Assembly (NCBI RefSeq): GCF_034931305.1
Contig: NZ_JAYGHY010000005.1
Location: forward strand, 1 to 64,000
Origin: Cyanobium gracile_A
Lineage (GTDB): Bacteria > Cyanobacteriota > Cyanobacteriia > PCC-6307 > Cyanobiaceae
DNA length: 64,000 bases
Direction of reading: 5' to 3'
This document shows positions 1-9,267 of this stretch, in pieces. Position 1 is the first letter of the stretch. Each line of letters begins with the position of its first letter. The position numbers and the translations under genes were made by a program. Below the pieces are notes generated by a model, which searched no databases, was not told where the DNA came from, and was given only the letters and a program-made list of their open reading frames with translations.

Positions 1-1055
1 CCGTCACCCTGGGGCGCATCGCCGCCGAAGGGGAGCGGGGCTTCTACCGGGGGCCGGTGGCCGATGCCCTGGTGGCGGCGATGGCGCGGGGCGGCGGGCT
101 GATCACCCATGCCGATCTGCGCGCCTACCGCGCCCGGCTGGTGGCCCCCCTGCAGGGCCGCTTCCGCGGCCATCCGCTGCTCACCATGCCCCCCCCCGGC
201 GGCGGCCTCACCCTGCTGCAGCTGCTGGGGATCCTCGAGCCCTTCGATCTGGCCGGCAGTGGCCTCAACGCCGCCGCCAGCCTGCATCTGATGGCCGAGG
301 CGATGAACCTGGCCTACCGCGACCGCAATGCCCTGTTGGGCGATCCCGAGCAGGTGGCGGTGCCGGTGGCGCGGCTGCTGTCGCCGGCCCATCTCGCGGC
401 TCTGCGCCGCCGCATTGATCCGCAGCGCCACACCCCGGCCCCGGCCCTGGAGTCGGCCGCCGCGCGGGAAGGCACCAACACCACCCACCTCTCGGTGGCC
501 GACCGGCAGGGCGGGCTGGCGGCCCTCACCACCACCCTCAACTTCCCCTACGGCAACGGCATCACGGTGTCGGGCCTGGGTTTCCTGCTCAACAACGAGA
601 TGGACGATTTCACCGCCAGAGCCGGCAGCGCCAACGCCTTCGGCCTGCGCCAGGGATCGGCCAACGCCATCGCGCCGGGCCGGCGGCCCCTCAGTTCGAT
701 GGCCCCCACCCTGATGTTCCGCCCCGATGGCCGCCCCTGGATCGCCACCGGCAGCCCCGGCGGCAGCCGCATCATCACCACCGTGCTCCAGGTGCTGCTC
801 AACCGGGTGGTGCATGGCCTCAACCTGGCCAGCGCCGTGGCCGCTCCTCGGATTCACAGTCAGCTCTGGCCGGATCGTATCGATCTGGAGCAGGGCCTCA
901 GTCCCGACACCCGCCGATTGCTGGAGGCCATGGGCCATGCCGTGCGCCAGTCCCCGGCCATGGGGGCGGCCAACAGCGTCGAGGTGCTGGAGGGCGGCGG
1001 CAGCCTGGGGGCGGTGGATCCGCGCCGCGCCGAAGGGCCGGCCGTGGCCGAATGA
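1..1055 (+). CDS. ggt: Gamma-glutamyltransferase, C-terminal part (5' end outside window)
   Basis: The frame is open from base 3, so the protein starts before the window. Gamma-glutamyltranspeptidase hydrolyses or transfers the gamma-glutamyl group of glutathione; it is normally exported and self-cleaves into two subunits. The visible part holds the end of the large subunit and the whole small subunit. The nucleophile threonine is visible in TTHLSV (codons near base 480), and the substrate-binding glycine stretch GSPGGSRI lies near base 750. It ends at TGA 1053-1055, three bases before the stop of the convergent HdeD-like gene. The family call is secure; export and subunit maturation are inferred from the family. 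Confidence 0.93.
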   Translation, partial: VTLGRIAAEGERGFYRGPVADALVAAMARGGGLITHADLRAYRARLVAPLQGRFRGHPLLTMPPPGGGLTLLQLLGILEPFDLAGSGLNAAASLHLMAEAMNLAYRDRNALLGDPEQVAVPVARLLSPAHLAALRRRIDPQRHTPAPALESAAAREGTNTTHLSVADRQGGLAALTTTLNFPYGNGITVSGLGFLLNNEMDDFTARAGSANAFGLRQGSANAIAPGRRPLSSMAPTLMFRPDGRPWIATGSPGGSRIITTVLQVLLNRVVHGLNLASAVAAPRIHSQLWPDRIDLEQGLSPDTRRLLEAMGHAVRQSPAMGAANSVEVLEGGGSLGAVDPRRAEGPAVAE

Positions 1056-1058
1056 GCC

Positions 1059-1574
1059 TCAGGCCTCGGGAGCGGCGGGAGCGGTGAGCAGGTTGAAGGC
1101 GGAGAAGGCCAGGCCGAAGCCGAACAGGGTGCCGATGGCCCAGAGGCTGTCGGAGGGCCACTCGGCGATCAGCATCCCCCCCAGCACGACGGTGACGATC
1201 CCATCCAGCAGCACCAGGCCCCGGGCCGGCCCGGCGCCGGCGGCGGCGCCCGCCAGCTCCATCACCCCCTCGACGGCCAGCAGGACGCCGATGAACAGGG
1301 TCAGGCTGACAGTGCTGGCCACCGGGAAGGCCACCAGGCCGATGCCGCCCACCACGTAGAGCACCCCGGAAATGGCCCGGAACACCTTGGTGCGGGTGTC
1401 ATCGGCCGACGTGAGCCGCAGCAGCTGGGAGACGCCCGCCGCCGCTGCCACGCCGCCCAGGGCGATGGTGAGCAGGGTGGCCGAGACGAATGGCAGCGCC
1501 AGACAGAGCACGGCCGCCACCAGCAGCAGGCCGGCGGTGACCCAGCGCAGGGTCGGGGAAGTGGGAACGGACAA
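1059..1574 (-). CDS. HdeD-like (DUF308) six-helix membrane protein
   Basis: 171 residues made almost entirely of hydrophobic segments separated by short polar turns, consistent with six membrane helices. The pattern of small-residue helices, with a repeated GVLxxxxGI type organisation, matches the HdeD/DUF308 family. Family members are inner-membrane proteins linked to acid or general stress in enterobacteria; the cyanobacterial role is not known. It stands alone, convergent with the ggt gene. The ATG at 1574 gives a short polar N-terminus followed directly by the first helix. Function should be treated as unknown. Confidence 0.75.
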   Translation of the reverse strand: MSVPTSPTLRWVTAGLLLVAAVLCLALPFVSATLLTIALGGVAAAAGVSQLLRLTSADDTRTKVFRAISGVLYVVGGIGLVAFPVASTVSLTLFIGVLLAVEGVMELAGAAAGAGPARGLVLLDGIVTVVLGGMLIAEWPSDSLWAIGTLFGFGLAFSAFNLLTAPAAPEA

Positions 1575-1630
1575 GGGCTTGGGGAGGCTGGTGGGAGGTT
1601 AGGTCGCTTTCCCCTGGCCGACCGCCGTGC

Positions 1631-2011
1631 TCAGCGCGGCGGGCCGTTGTAGAGGATCGCCACCACCCGGCGACCGTCCGGGGCGATCTTGATCTCGGTT
1701 TCCGTGGTGGCTGGGAGCCCCTTGGCCTCCCAGCCAGGGGGGCCTCCGAGGAAGCGGTACACGAAGCCGTCGGCGTCGCTGCTCACCAGGCAGGGGTTGG
1801 AGGCCGCCGAGGTGCTGAACATGCAGTTGGCCGGGGTGTAGACCGTCAGCCCGCCGTTGCTGAGCACGGCCGCGTTGCGGGCCAGGTTCAGGGCCCGGAC
1901 TTCGTTGAAGGGGATGCCCTGGGCGAGGGCCGGGGCCAGGGGGGCCAGCGCCAGCAGGAGCCCCGCGGCGGCGGGCAGCAGGCGGGTGGCGGGCCGGAGG
2001 CGGAAGGCCAT
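1631..2011 (-). CDS. Small secreted protein of unknown function
   Basis: 126 residues. The N-terminus has arginines, then a hydrophobic Ala/Leu stretch ending in APALAQ, a good type I signal peptide with cleavage near residue 30. The mature part has two cysteines (in ANCMF and NPCLV) that could form a disulfide in the periplasm. The remainder looks beta-rich, with a polar ending around EIKIAPDGRRVVAILYNG. I do not recognise a family. It is divergent from the K+ channel at 2124, with about 110 bases between the starts. Confidence 0.65.
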   Translation of the reverse strand: MAFRLRPATRLLPAAAGLLLALAPLAPALAQGIPFNEVRALNLARNAAVLSNGGLTVYTPANCMFSTSAASNPCLVSSDADGFVYRFLGGPPGWEAKGLPATTETEIKIAPDGRRVVAILYNGPPR

Positions 2012-2123
2012 GGGGTTCCTTGCGGGTGTTTCCAGTATCAGGCGGGGATCCGCCTCTGCGTCTCAGGGGCGCTGGCTGTCGCTGAGACGCGGCTTACCTT
2101 GACGGTTCTGAGTCCATGCCTCC

Positions 2124-2891
2124 GTGATCCGACCTCTGGCAGTGCCGGCCACGCCAGACGCTCTGGCGCGGCGGCGGCATCGCTTCTACCGCCGGCTGCT
2201 GGTGCTGTGCCTGCTGGTGATGCTGAGCCTGGCGTTTCCCCAGACGCTGCGCCTGGCCGGATCGATGGGCTACTTCCTGATCACGGTCCTCACCACCGTG
2301 GAGCTGAGCGGCTTCCTGGCCGGACGGTTCGGGCGCTCCTGGAGTGATCGGCTGTTCCTGACGCTGGGAGGCGCCAACCTCTTCGCCCAGCTGTACTGGT
2401 TGCTGACGCCCGAGGGGCGGCGCCTGTCCGGGGTGCCCCTGCTGCTGATCACCACCCTGTTCATCGGTTGGAGCCTGGTGCGGCTGGTGCGGACCCTGGG
2501 CCGCGAGCCCCGGGCCACCCGACCGGTGGTGGTCGGGGCGGTGGCCGGTTACCTGCTGCTCGGCCTCAGTGGCGGCCTGGTGCTGAGCGTGCTGGAAACG
2601 ATCCAGCCCGGCAGCTTCCTGGCCAACAGCGCCGATGGCCAGGCCGCCATCGTTCGCTCCCATGCGGGGGTGGCCGCCAACAACCTCTGGGAGTTGGACT
2701 TCGCCCGCATCAACTACTTCGCCTTCGTCAGCCTCACCACCACCGGCTATGGCGACATCACACCCTCCCGGCCTCCAGCGCGCATGGCCAGCGTGGTGCT
2801 GGGGATCGCCGGTCCGCTCTACATCGCCGTGATTCTGGGGGTGCTGATCAGTCGATTCAAGGGCCCGGAGGGGGGCTCCTCCGGCGACTGA
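2124..2891 (+). CDS. Two-helix-pore potassium channel
   Basis: 255 residues with several hydrophobic helices and one K+ selectivity filter, TTTGYGD, at about residues 205-211, followed by a last helix. This is the signature of ion channels of the Ion_trans_2 group; no S4-like arginine ladder is obvious and no cytosolic RCK domain follows the pore. The start is GTG 2124, and an Arg-rich stretch precedes the first helix. It would conduct K+ across the plasma or thylakoid membrane. Its 3' end overlaps the stop end of the convergent NDH-2 gene by 73 bases. Confidence 0.85.
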   Translation: MIRPLAVPATPDALARRRHRFYRRLLVLCLLVMLSLAFPQTLRLAGSMGYFLITVLTTVELSGFLAGRFGRSWSDRLFLTLGGANLFAQLYWLLTPEGRRLSGVPLLLITTLFIGWSLVRLVRTLGREPRATRPVVVGAVAGYLLLGLSGGLVLSVLETIQPGSFLANSADGQAAIVRSHAGVAANNLWELDFARINYFAFVSLTTTGYGDITPSRPPARMASVVLGIAGPLYIAVILGVLISRFKGPEGGSSGD

Positions 2892-4303
2892 GTCAGGGAG
2901 CCGGGCGGTACGGCCCTCTCCAGACCCACATCGACGCCGAGGTGCTGGTCGGGCCGGCCGGTGATCAGCAGGGCCGTGCGCTGGCGGGTGGCGATCTGCC
3001 ACATCCACTTGCTGAACAGGGCGATGCGGTTCTCGGTGTCGGGGATGAAGGCGAGATGGGCCAAGGCCCAGAGCACCCAGCCCGCCAGCCCGCTCACATG
3101 CAGCCCGCGCAGATCGGCCACGGCATACCAGGGGCCGATCACGGCCATGCTGCCCAGGTCGAACCAGCGGAACGGCTCGCTGCGGCGCCCCTCCAGGCCC
3201 GCCAGGATGTCGCCCGCCACCCAGCCGCCCATCTGCACCGCCGGCCCCGCCATGCCCGGCAGCACCCGGCCGTCGCCGGTGTGGGCGTAGTGGCACAGAT
3301 CGCCCACCGCCCGGATCTCCGGGTGACCCGGCAGCGAGAAGTCGGCCTCCACCTGCAGCCGGCCGCCCCGATCGACAGGGGCACCGGTGCGTTCCGCCAG
3401 CAGCCGGCCGAGGCGGGAGGCGCGCACCCCGGCGGTCCAGCAGATCGTGGCCGCCTCAAGGTCGCCGAGGCCATCGCCGCCGGTGTCCGCCTCGTCAGCG
3501 GAGACGTCCGGGGGGGGCTTGAGGATCACCCGACCCGGTTCGATCGCCGCCACCATCGTGTTCAGACGCAGCTCCACGCCGGCCCGCTCCAGGTAGAGCG
3601 CGGCGTCCCTGGAGAGGTTGGCGGCCATCGCCGGCAGCACCCGGTCGACGGCATCCAGCAGGATCACCCGGCACTGGGCGCGATCGAGCTGCTTGAAGTC
3701 CCGGGCCACGGACCGGTGCATCAGCTCGATCAGGGAGCCGGCCAGTTCGCACCCCGCCGGACCGGCCCCCACCACCACCACCGATTGCAGGAACCGGCGC
3801 CGCTCGGGATCCCGGGTCTGCTCGGCTTCTTCCAGGGCCATCAGCAGCCGGCGGCGAATCTCATCGGCGTGCTCAAGGATCTTCATCGGCGGCGCCAGGG
3901 GCCGCCATTCCTCATGGCCGAAATAGGTGCTGCCCGAACCGCTGGCCAGGATCAGGTGGTCGTAGCCGTAGTGGTGGTCGTTGAACACCACCTCCCTGGC
4001 TGCGGGGTCGATGTCGACCACCTCGCCCAGCAGGATCTGGATGTTGGCCGCCTCGCCCACCATCTGGCGCAGGGGCGAGGCCACGTCGGCCTCCGAGACA
4101 AGCCCGGAAGCCACCTGGTACAGCAGGGGCTGGAAGAGGTTGAAGTTGCGCTTGTCGATCAGGGTGACGCGCACTGGCTTGCCGGCCAGGGCGTTGCAGG
4201 CCTTGAGCCCGGCGAAGCCACCGCCCACGATCACCACGTGGGGCCAGTCGCGCATGGCCTCCTGGGGGGGATCCAGTTCGAGGAAGAAGCGTTCCGGTGC
4301 CAT
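2819..4303 (-). CDS. ndbB: Type II NAD(P)H dehydrogenase (NDH-2)
   Basis: Flavoprotein of about 494 residues that oxidises NAD(P)H and passes electrons to quinone without pumping protons. An FAD-binding VIVGGGFAGLKA motif lies near residues 23-34, NFNLFQPLLYQVASG follows, and a second nucleotide-binding motif VVVVGAGPAGCELAG lies near residue 160. The C-terminal GDLCHY and amphipathic end fit the family. I chose ATG 4303 over the longer possibility at 4342 because the family begins shortly before the first GxGxxG. The last 73 bases overlap the K+ channel antisense. The exact paralogue (ndbA/B/C) cannot be decided here, so the symbol is tentative. Confidence 0.85.
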   Translation of the reverse strand: MAPERFFLELDPPQEAMRDWPHVVIVGGGFAGLKACNALAGKPVRVTLIDKRNFNLFQPLLYQVASGLVSEADVASPLRQMVGEAANIQILLGEVVDIDPAAREVVFNDHHYGYDHLILASGSGSTYFGHEEWRPLAPPMKILEHADEIRRRLLMALEEAEQTRDPERRRFLQSVVVVGAGPAGCELAGSLIELMHRSVARDFKQLDRAQCRVILLDAVDRVLPAMAANLSRDAALYLERAGVELRLNTMVAAIEPGRVILKPPPDVSADEADTGGDGLGDLEAATICWTAGVRASRLGRLLAERTGAPVDRGGRLQVEADFSLPGHPEIRAVGDLCHYAHTGDGRVLPGMAGPAVQMGGWVAGDILAGLEGRRSEPFRWFDLGSMAVIGPWYAVADLRGLHVSGLAGWVLWALAHLAFIPDTENRIALFSKWMWQIATRQRTALLITGRPDQHLGVDVGLERAVPPGSLTQSPEEPPSGPLNRLISTPRITAM

Positions 4304-4402
4304 CGGCCTGATCCTCAGCCGACACCTTAGGCAGCTCTCCACGCCGGGGCGGTAGTGATGGACGCGGTTTCCGATGAGAGGGGAGAGGATGGGCTGCTAA
4401 CT

Positions 4403-4417
4403 TGAGAATGATTCCCA
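4403..4417 (+). promoter_or_regulatory. Candidate Zur (zinc uptake regulator) box
   Basis: A 7-1-7 inverted repeat, TGAGAAT-G-ATTCCCA, whose two arms agree at 6 of 7 positions. The cyanobacterial Zur box is a 7-1-7 palindrome close to TGATAAT-N-ATTATCA; this site matches at 11 of 14 arm positions. It overlaps the first possible start codons of the zinc-binding protein gene, so bound repressor would sit on the start of the transcript. This is inference from pattern and context. Confidence 0.5.
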
Positions 4418-5400
4418 TGTCTCCTCCCATCCTTCTCCGGCGCCGCCAGTCCCCATCCCGTCGTCCCCTGCTGGCCGTGGTGGCGGCGCTGTCCGTTCTG
4501 CTGCTGGGCTGCCGGCCCGCGCTGCAGACGCCGGAAGCCAAGGGCGGCCGCGCCGATCGCCCCCTGGTGCTCACCACCTTCCTGCCGATCACCCTGTTCA
4601 CCCGCGCCGTGGCCGGCGACTGCGCCGCGGTGACGGCGTTGATCCCCGCCGTCAACGGCCCCCACGACTTCCAGGCCAGACCCGGGGATATGGCGGCCCT
4701 CAGGAACGCCAAGGTGCTGGTCAAGAACGGGTTGGGCATGGAGTCCTTTCTGGACAAGTTGGTCGAAGGTGCCGCCAACCCCACGCTCCAGGTGATCGAC
4801 TCCAGCTCCGGCATCGCCACCCTGGAGAACCCGGAGGAGCGTGGTGGCGCAGCCGATCACGACCACGACCATGCCCATGGCGCCATCAATCCCCACATCT
4901 GGCTCGATCCGATGCGCGCCGTCCAGCAGGTGGACAACATCCGCGACGGTCTGATGGCGGCTGATCCGGCCTGCGCCGATGGCTATCGCCGCAATGCCAC
5001 CGCCTTCACGGCCCAGCTACGCCAGCTGAACAGGGAGTTCGAGAAGCAGCTGGCCCCGTTCCGGGGCAAGACCTTCGTGGTGGTGCATGACTTCGCTCCC
5101 TATTTCTCCGAGCGCTACAGCCTCAAGGCTGAGTACCTCGTGGATGTGCCCGAGCAGAACCCCTCCCCGGTGGATCTGGCCCGCGTGGCGGACACGGTGA
5201 AACACACCCAGCTCAGGGCGCTGCTCAGCGAACCCCAGCAGGGCAACCGTTCCTTCAATGCCCTGGCCGGGGATCTCGGCCTCCGCATCAGCGTCTTTGA
5301 TCCCATGGAGACCAGTACGGAGAAAGCCTCCCTGACGCCGGCCACCTATGGCGCGGTGATGCGCCGCAATGTCACCGACCTGGTGCGTGCCTTTCGCTGA
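4417..5400 (+). CDS. znuA: Zinc/manganese ABC transporter substrate-binding lipoprotein (ZnuA-like)
   Basis: About 327 residues. A lipobox-like LLLGC follows an Arg-rich N-terminus and hydrophobic stretch, so the protein is probably lipid-anchored on the periplasmic face. A cluster-9 metal-binding fold is indicated by NGLGMESFLDK, the His/Asp-rich loop DHDHDHAHG followed by NPHIWLDP, and HDFAPYF and EPQ segments. The charged His loop is typical of zinc-binding members. Starts are possible at TTG 4402, ATG 4408 and ATG 4417; I prefer 4417 because the earlier two lie inside a Zur-like box. No partner ATPase or permease gene is adjacent, so the znuBC genes must be elsewhere. Confidence 0.85.
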   Translation: MSPPILLRRRQSPSRRPLLAVVAALSVLLLGCRPALQTPEAKGGRADRPLVLTTFLPITLFTRAVAGDCAAVTALIPAVNGPHDFQARPGDMAALRNAKVLVKNGLGMESFLDKLVEGAANPTLQVIDSSSGIATLENPEERGGAADHDHDHAHGAINPHIWLDPMRAVQQVDNIRDGLMAADPACADGYRRNATAFTAQLRQLNREFEKQLAPFRGKTFVVVHDFAPYFSERYSLKAEYLVDVPEQNPSPVDLARVADTVKHTQLRALLSEPQQGNRSFNALAGDLGLRISVFDPMETSTEKASLTPATYGAVMRRNVTDLVRAFR

Positions 5401-5947
5401 TGGCGGCCAGAACGATGTTGGCACAGGCCTCAGCATCGGAAAGGGCCTCATGATGCTTGAGGCTCAGGCCCAGATGTCGACACACATCCGGCAACTTGGT
5501 CGGACGAAGGTTCCAGGCCTGCCTGGCGATCTTCACCGTGCAGAGATAGGGCTGGGACGGCGGCCGCAGGCCGGCCTGATCGCAGCAGGCTCGCATCACA
5601 CTGGCGTCAAAACTGGCATTGTGGGCGGCAATGAAATGGGCGCCGACCAGGCAGGACGCAAGCTCCGGCCAGAGTTCCCCAAACGTTGGAGCCTCTGCCA
5701 CCTGCGACCAACGGATGCCGTGGATGGAAGTGAACTGGAAGGTGCGCCGCGGCGGGCGAATCAAGCGGTGCTCGCGGTGCACGATCGTTCCCTTCTCCAC
5801 CCGTACCAGGGCGACGGAGCAGGCGCTGTCCCTGCCTTGATCAGCCGTTTCGAAATCCAGGGCCACGAAACAATCCTGTGGCACATCTCGCAAGCTGGTG
5901 CCATTCATCGGCACCATGGGCGACGTTCTCGCGTTGCCGTTCACCAC
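5372..5947 (-). CDS. DEDDh 3'-5' exonuclease (DNA polymerase III epsilon-like)
   Basis: 191 residues. The DEDDh catalytic set is complete: D31 and E33 in DFET, D114 in HNASFD, and H166 and D171 in HHEALSDAEA. These bind two metal ions for stepwise removal of nucleotides from 3' ends. The protein is a stand-alone exonuclease domain, not DnaQ proper, which is longer and has a polymerase-binding tail. Two consecutive GTG codons begin the frame at 5947; ATG 5908 is an equally good start just before the domain. It overlaps the autotransporter stop by 7 bases and the znuA stop by 29 bases. Confidence 0.82.
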   Translation of the reverse strand: MVNGNARTSPMVPMNGTSLRDVPQDCFVALDFETADQGRDSACSVALVRVEKGTIVHREHRLIRPPRRTFQFTSIHGIRWSQVAEAPTFGELWPELASCLVGAHFIAAHNASFDASVMRACCDQAGLRPPSQPYLCTVKIARQAWNLRPTKLPDVCRHLGLSLKHHEALSDAEACANIVLAAISERHAPGR

Positions 5948-8900
5948 AGGCCGCGGATGGTTGGAGCGACCGGCTCGGATGGAGCGGAAACGGGTGCTTC
6001 GACGGGCGGTGTGGCCGCGGCTCCTCCCTTGGAGACGGCAGCGCGGGGAGCACCGCCAAAGCGCCAGCGCAGACCGCCGCCGTAGCTGATTTCATTGACA
6101 TTGCTCCGGAAAGAGCCCCCCACCCCGGCGTAGAGGGAGAACTGATCGGAGGTTTCCAGTTCCACGTTCAGGGCAACGTTGAGGTCGTTGGCCCCACGGT
6201 TCTGCCCCAGCACATCAATGGACCCAAGGGCTGGCACTTCGGCGAAGGACGCCGTCACTTGGTGCGCCTCATTGGGATTGGTGCCGGCATAGAAGTCATG
6301 CTCGTAGCCCACCGACAATCGGGGGATCAGGCGTGTTTGGCTGGCCAGTTGCAGGGGTGTTTCCAGTGTGAAGCCAATGCCATAGACGAGGGAATCGGCC
6401 GAATGACCGTCGACGCCCAGATTGAGCGATTGTGCACCCGTTTCGGTGAGGCCACCCTGGTTGTAGCGGCTGTAGGCCACATAGGTGGTTGGCTTGAGGC
6501 GAACGGCGTTGCGATCGTCCTTGTTGGCCGAAAGGATCCAGTCGTAGTCGCCCACCAGGGCCGTGGTGAAGCCGTTGCCACTCCAGTTGGCTGAAGCGAT
6601 GCGGTTGAGGCTGCCGATATTGATGCTGCGGTTGGAACTGTTCTCGAAGGATGTATACCCCACCAGCCCGGTGATCTTCCAGGGTTTTGAGGGGCGATAG
6701 ATCCCCCATAGGCTGCCGCCATAGGTATCACCATTGATGCTGGCGTTGGCGTATTGGTTGTTGTAAAGGTTGGCCTGCCCATAGGCGAAGGCAGCTCCAA
6801 CACTCCATTGGCTAGAAGCGTCATACTGGAGCCCGTACTGGCTCTGGAAGATATTATAGTCGAAGGAGGAAAGTGAGTTGGTGCCATTCAGGCTTGCCTG
6901 AGTGTTGTTGGCGTCGATCAGCAGAGACCAACGGCTGGCCTGGGAAACTTTGCGTGGTTGGCAGTCTCCGGGGCGTCGCTGGCTGCTGGCGGGGATCAGG
7001 GTGCCGTCTGGCGCTCGGCACTCCTCGGAATCCGTGAACAGGCGAATCGCATGGGTGCCATCGCCGAGGGACAGGGAACTCCGCCGAAACTGCTCCAGCG
7101 CCGCGATGGCCACCGTCTGCATCGAGGCGTAAGGTTCGGCGGTCATGGAGTGGAGGGCCTGGTTCAGCTGTGCCCTGCTCGGGAGGCTGTAAAGGGCTCC
7201 GTAGACCGCGATGAAATCCGGTGTGACGCCAGCCGCCAGGGCCTGGTTACTGCTGTAGCCGCTGAAGCCTCCATTGATGGTGGGGATGGCAAAGCCACCC
7301 CTGCTGCCCTGGCCCACAGCTGCGTACACCGAAGACATGCCGGCATCAATGGCTTTGGCCGTGGGGATGCTGTTGCCATTGGGCCCGTTGGCTCCTGATG
7401 AGCCCCCCACCGTCAGGTTGTATTGGCAGGAAGCGGCATTCCCGGTGTTCGCAATGCACTGCTGCAGCAGGGTGGGGATGGTTCCGGTGATGGCTTGGGT
7501 CAGGGCACCACCGGTGGGTTTCACGGCGGCGATCGTGGCGATTCCAGGTGGGGTGTTGGTGGGGATCACGGCGCCCGTCGGGCTGAGCTGGAGCCAGCCG
7601 AATTGCAGCTTGTCTGGATTCGGCAGGGCGGTGCCGTTGGCCAGCAGGTTGAAGAGCGGATCTTCATCGCGCACGAATCGAAAGCCGCTGGTCCCAGCCA
7701 CACCGCCGGTATCGGCAAAAAGGCCCGGGTCCCCGCCGACGGTGCCAAGTGGAACGGTCACCGCGGTGTAGACCATGCCGGGGGTGATGGGGGCTCCTTG
7801 AAAGCTCGAAAGGCGAAGATTTCCCTCCAGAATGAGAACCTGTCCGGCGCCGGCGCCTGTCAGTTGCAGCAGATCGCTCTGGCCCGCGCCAGCCACATCG
7901 ATGGCCAGGGTGGCCGCCTGATCCTGGAGATAGGAACCGCCGTTGATGGTCAGGGTGCCGATGCTCTGCTGCCCCGGTGACACCGTGCCGAAGTTGAAGA
8001 CATTGGCGCTGATGACGCCGTTGCCTCCGAGCAACCCATTGGGCTGCACCAGCACATCGGAGGCGCTGGTGCCGTTGAGGATCAGGCTTCCCCCATTGAT
8101 GAGCGTCAGGCCGCTGTAGCTCAGGGCGCCGTTGAACACCTGGGTGTAGCTGCCGTCCTTGATCAGGTTGCCGCTGCCGCTGATGTCGGCGCTGGAATTG
8201 CGAACGAAGGGGGCATTCAGGCTCACTGTCAGGTTCCCTGATCCCAGTTCAACGAAACCGGCGCCGCCGAGGGCCGCGATGGTCTGGTTGTTGTCCCTGA
8301 GCCTGAAACGTCCATTGCCATAGAGGATCAGCTCGGTGCCGGTGGGCAGGGCATTGGCGATGCCGATGTCCACCGTGGCGTTGTCCCAGATGCTGGTGAG
8401 GCCGCTGTAGGTGCTCGGGCCGGTGAGACGAATGACGGCGCCGCTGGAACCCGAGTTTCGGAAGTTGAGACTTCCCTGGAATCCGCTCTGATCGGCGAAG
8501 ACGCCGCTGAAGGTGGCGTTGTTGCCGGCGGCGTCGATGGCGTTGGTGCTGGAGTCATCCAGGGTGAAATTGTCCGCCACCGTGGTGGCGGAGGCCGCCA
8601 CGGTGAGGGTGCCGCCGCGGAACTGGGGCAGCAGCGTCCGGTTGAACAGGCTGGCGGTGGTGTTGCGGCTGGTGCCGTCGTTGGCCGGCAGGATCGGCGT
8701 GGCCACGGGCCTGGGCGGCGCCAGCTCCTTCGCCAGCCAGGTGTTCCTCCCGGTGGATTCGCCGGTGAAGCTGTTCCAGAGTCCTCCCACGGCAAAGGAA
8801 CGGTTCACGACTGGATCCCACTCGAAACCGTCGAAGGGGAGGACACTGGCGTTGAACTGGGCCGGGCTTCCCGACTGCCACACGAAGCTGGGTCCCACTC

Positions 8901-9267
8901 CGGTGCCAAGGGCGGGATTGGGAAGTCCCAGGAGATCTCTCGTCGCGGTGGACAGACTCTGGGCCAGCTGGGAGTTACCGAACCAGGAGCTCTGCCGGAC
9001 ATCGGTGGCGCCATTGCAGCCGGCCAGGATCGTGCCAGGTGCGAAGCATTGCGATAAATCAAGGGTATAGATCGTGCTGTTGAACGTCACCTCCAGTGGG
9101 GCGGCAGCGGCAGCCTGGACCGTGCTCATCAGGCCCGTGGCAGCGAGCAGGGCCACGGCCCTGGGGATCGCCGCGTTGAGCTGTCCTTTCAGGGGGGGGC
9201 GGTGATGGCTCTGCTCCCTGTCCTGGTGTTGGCTGGCTCGGCTCTGGATATCACCACCATGGGCCAT
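5941..9267 (-). CDS. Large autotransporter (type Va secretion-like) with C-terminal extension
   Basis: About 1,108 residues. A signal peptide lies in a long N-region ending near VQAAAA. The passenger has Gly/Asn/Ser-rich repeats typical of a beta-helix (LSYSGLTLINGGSLILNG type), including the autotransporter-associated repeat pattern around residues 290-490. The last ~290 residues alternate as membrane beta strands (WSVGAAFAYG, YGGSLWGIYR, SVGYEHDFY) and fit an outer-membrane beta-barrel. The presumed final strand, GGGLRWRF, is followed by an Ala/Pro-rich tail of about 36 residues ending in W. Start ATG 9267 is chosen; GTG 9294 is also open. Role may be surface adhesion or defence, but this is inference. 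Confidence 0.8.
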   Translation of the reverse strand: MAHGGDIQSRASQHQDREQSHHRPPLKGQLNAAIPRAVALLAATGLMSTVQAAAAAPLEVTFNSTIYTLDLSQCFAPGTILAGCNGATDVRQSSWFGNSQLAQSLSTATRDLLGLPNPALGTGVGPSFVWQSGSPAQFNASVLPFDGFEWDPVVNRSFAVGGLWNSFTGESTGRNTWLAKELAPPRPVATPILPANDGTSRNTTASLFNRTLLPQFRGGTLTVAASATTVADNFTLDDSSTNAIDAAGNNATFSGVFADQSGFQGSLNFRNSGSSGAVIRLTGPSTYSGLTSIWDNATVDIGIANALPTGTELILYGNGRFRLRDNNQTIAALGGAGFVELGSGNLTVSLNAPFVRNSSADISGSGNLIKDGSYTQVFNGALSYSGLTLINGGSLILNGTSASDVLVQPNGLLGGNGVISANVFNFGTVSPGQQSIGTLTINGGSYLQDQAATLAIDVAGAGQSDLLQLTGAGAGQVLILEGNLRLSSFQGAPITPGMVYTAVTVPLGTVGGDPGLFADTGGVAGTSGFRFVRDEDPLFNLLANGTALPNPDKLQFGWLQLSPTGAVIPTNTPPGIATIAAVKPTGGALTQAITGTIPTLLQQCIANTGNAASCQYNLTVGGSSGANGPNGNSIPTAKAIDAGMSSVYAAVGQGSRGGFAIPTINGGFSGYSSNQALAAGVTPDFIAVYGALYSLPSRAQLNQALHSMTAEPYASMQTVAIAALEQFRRSSLSLGDGTHAIRLFTDSEECRAPDGTLIPASSQRRPGDCQPRKVSQASRWSLLIDANNTQASLNGTNSLSSFDYNIFQSQYGLQYDASSQWSVGAAFAYGQANLYNNQYANASINGDTYGGSLWGIYRPSKPWKITGLVGYTSFENSSNRSINIGSLNRIASANWSGNGFTTALVGDYDWILSANKDDRNAVRLKPTTYVAYSRYNQGGLTETGAQSLNLGVDGHSADSLVYGIGFTLETPLQLASQTRLIPRLSVGYEHDFYAGTNPNEAHQVTASFAEVPALGSIDVLGQNRGANDLNVALNVELETSDQFSLYAGVGGSFRSNVNEISYGGGLRWRFGGAPRAAVSKGGAAATPPVEAPVSAPSEPVAPTIRGLW

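Noticed and set aside
2468..4330. Long open frame of 620 codons on the plus strand
   Set aside because: It is antisense to the NDH-2 gene and has low-complexity Gln/His/Gly/Arg composition typical of frames opposite GC-rich genes.
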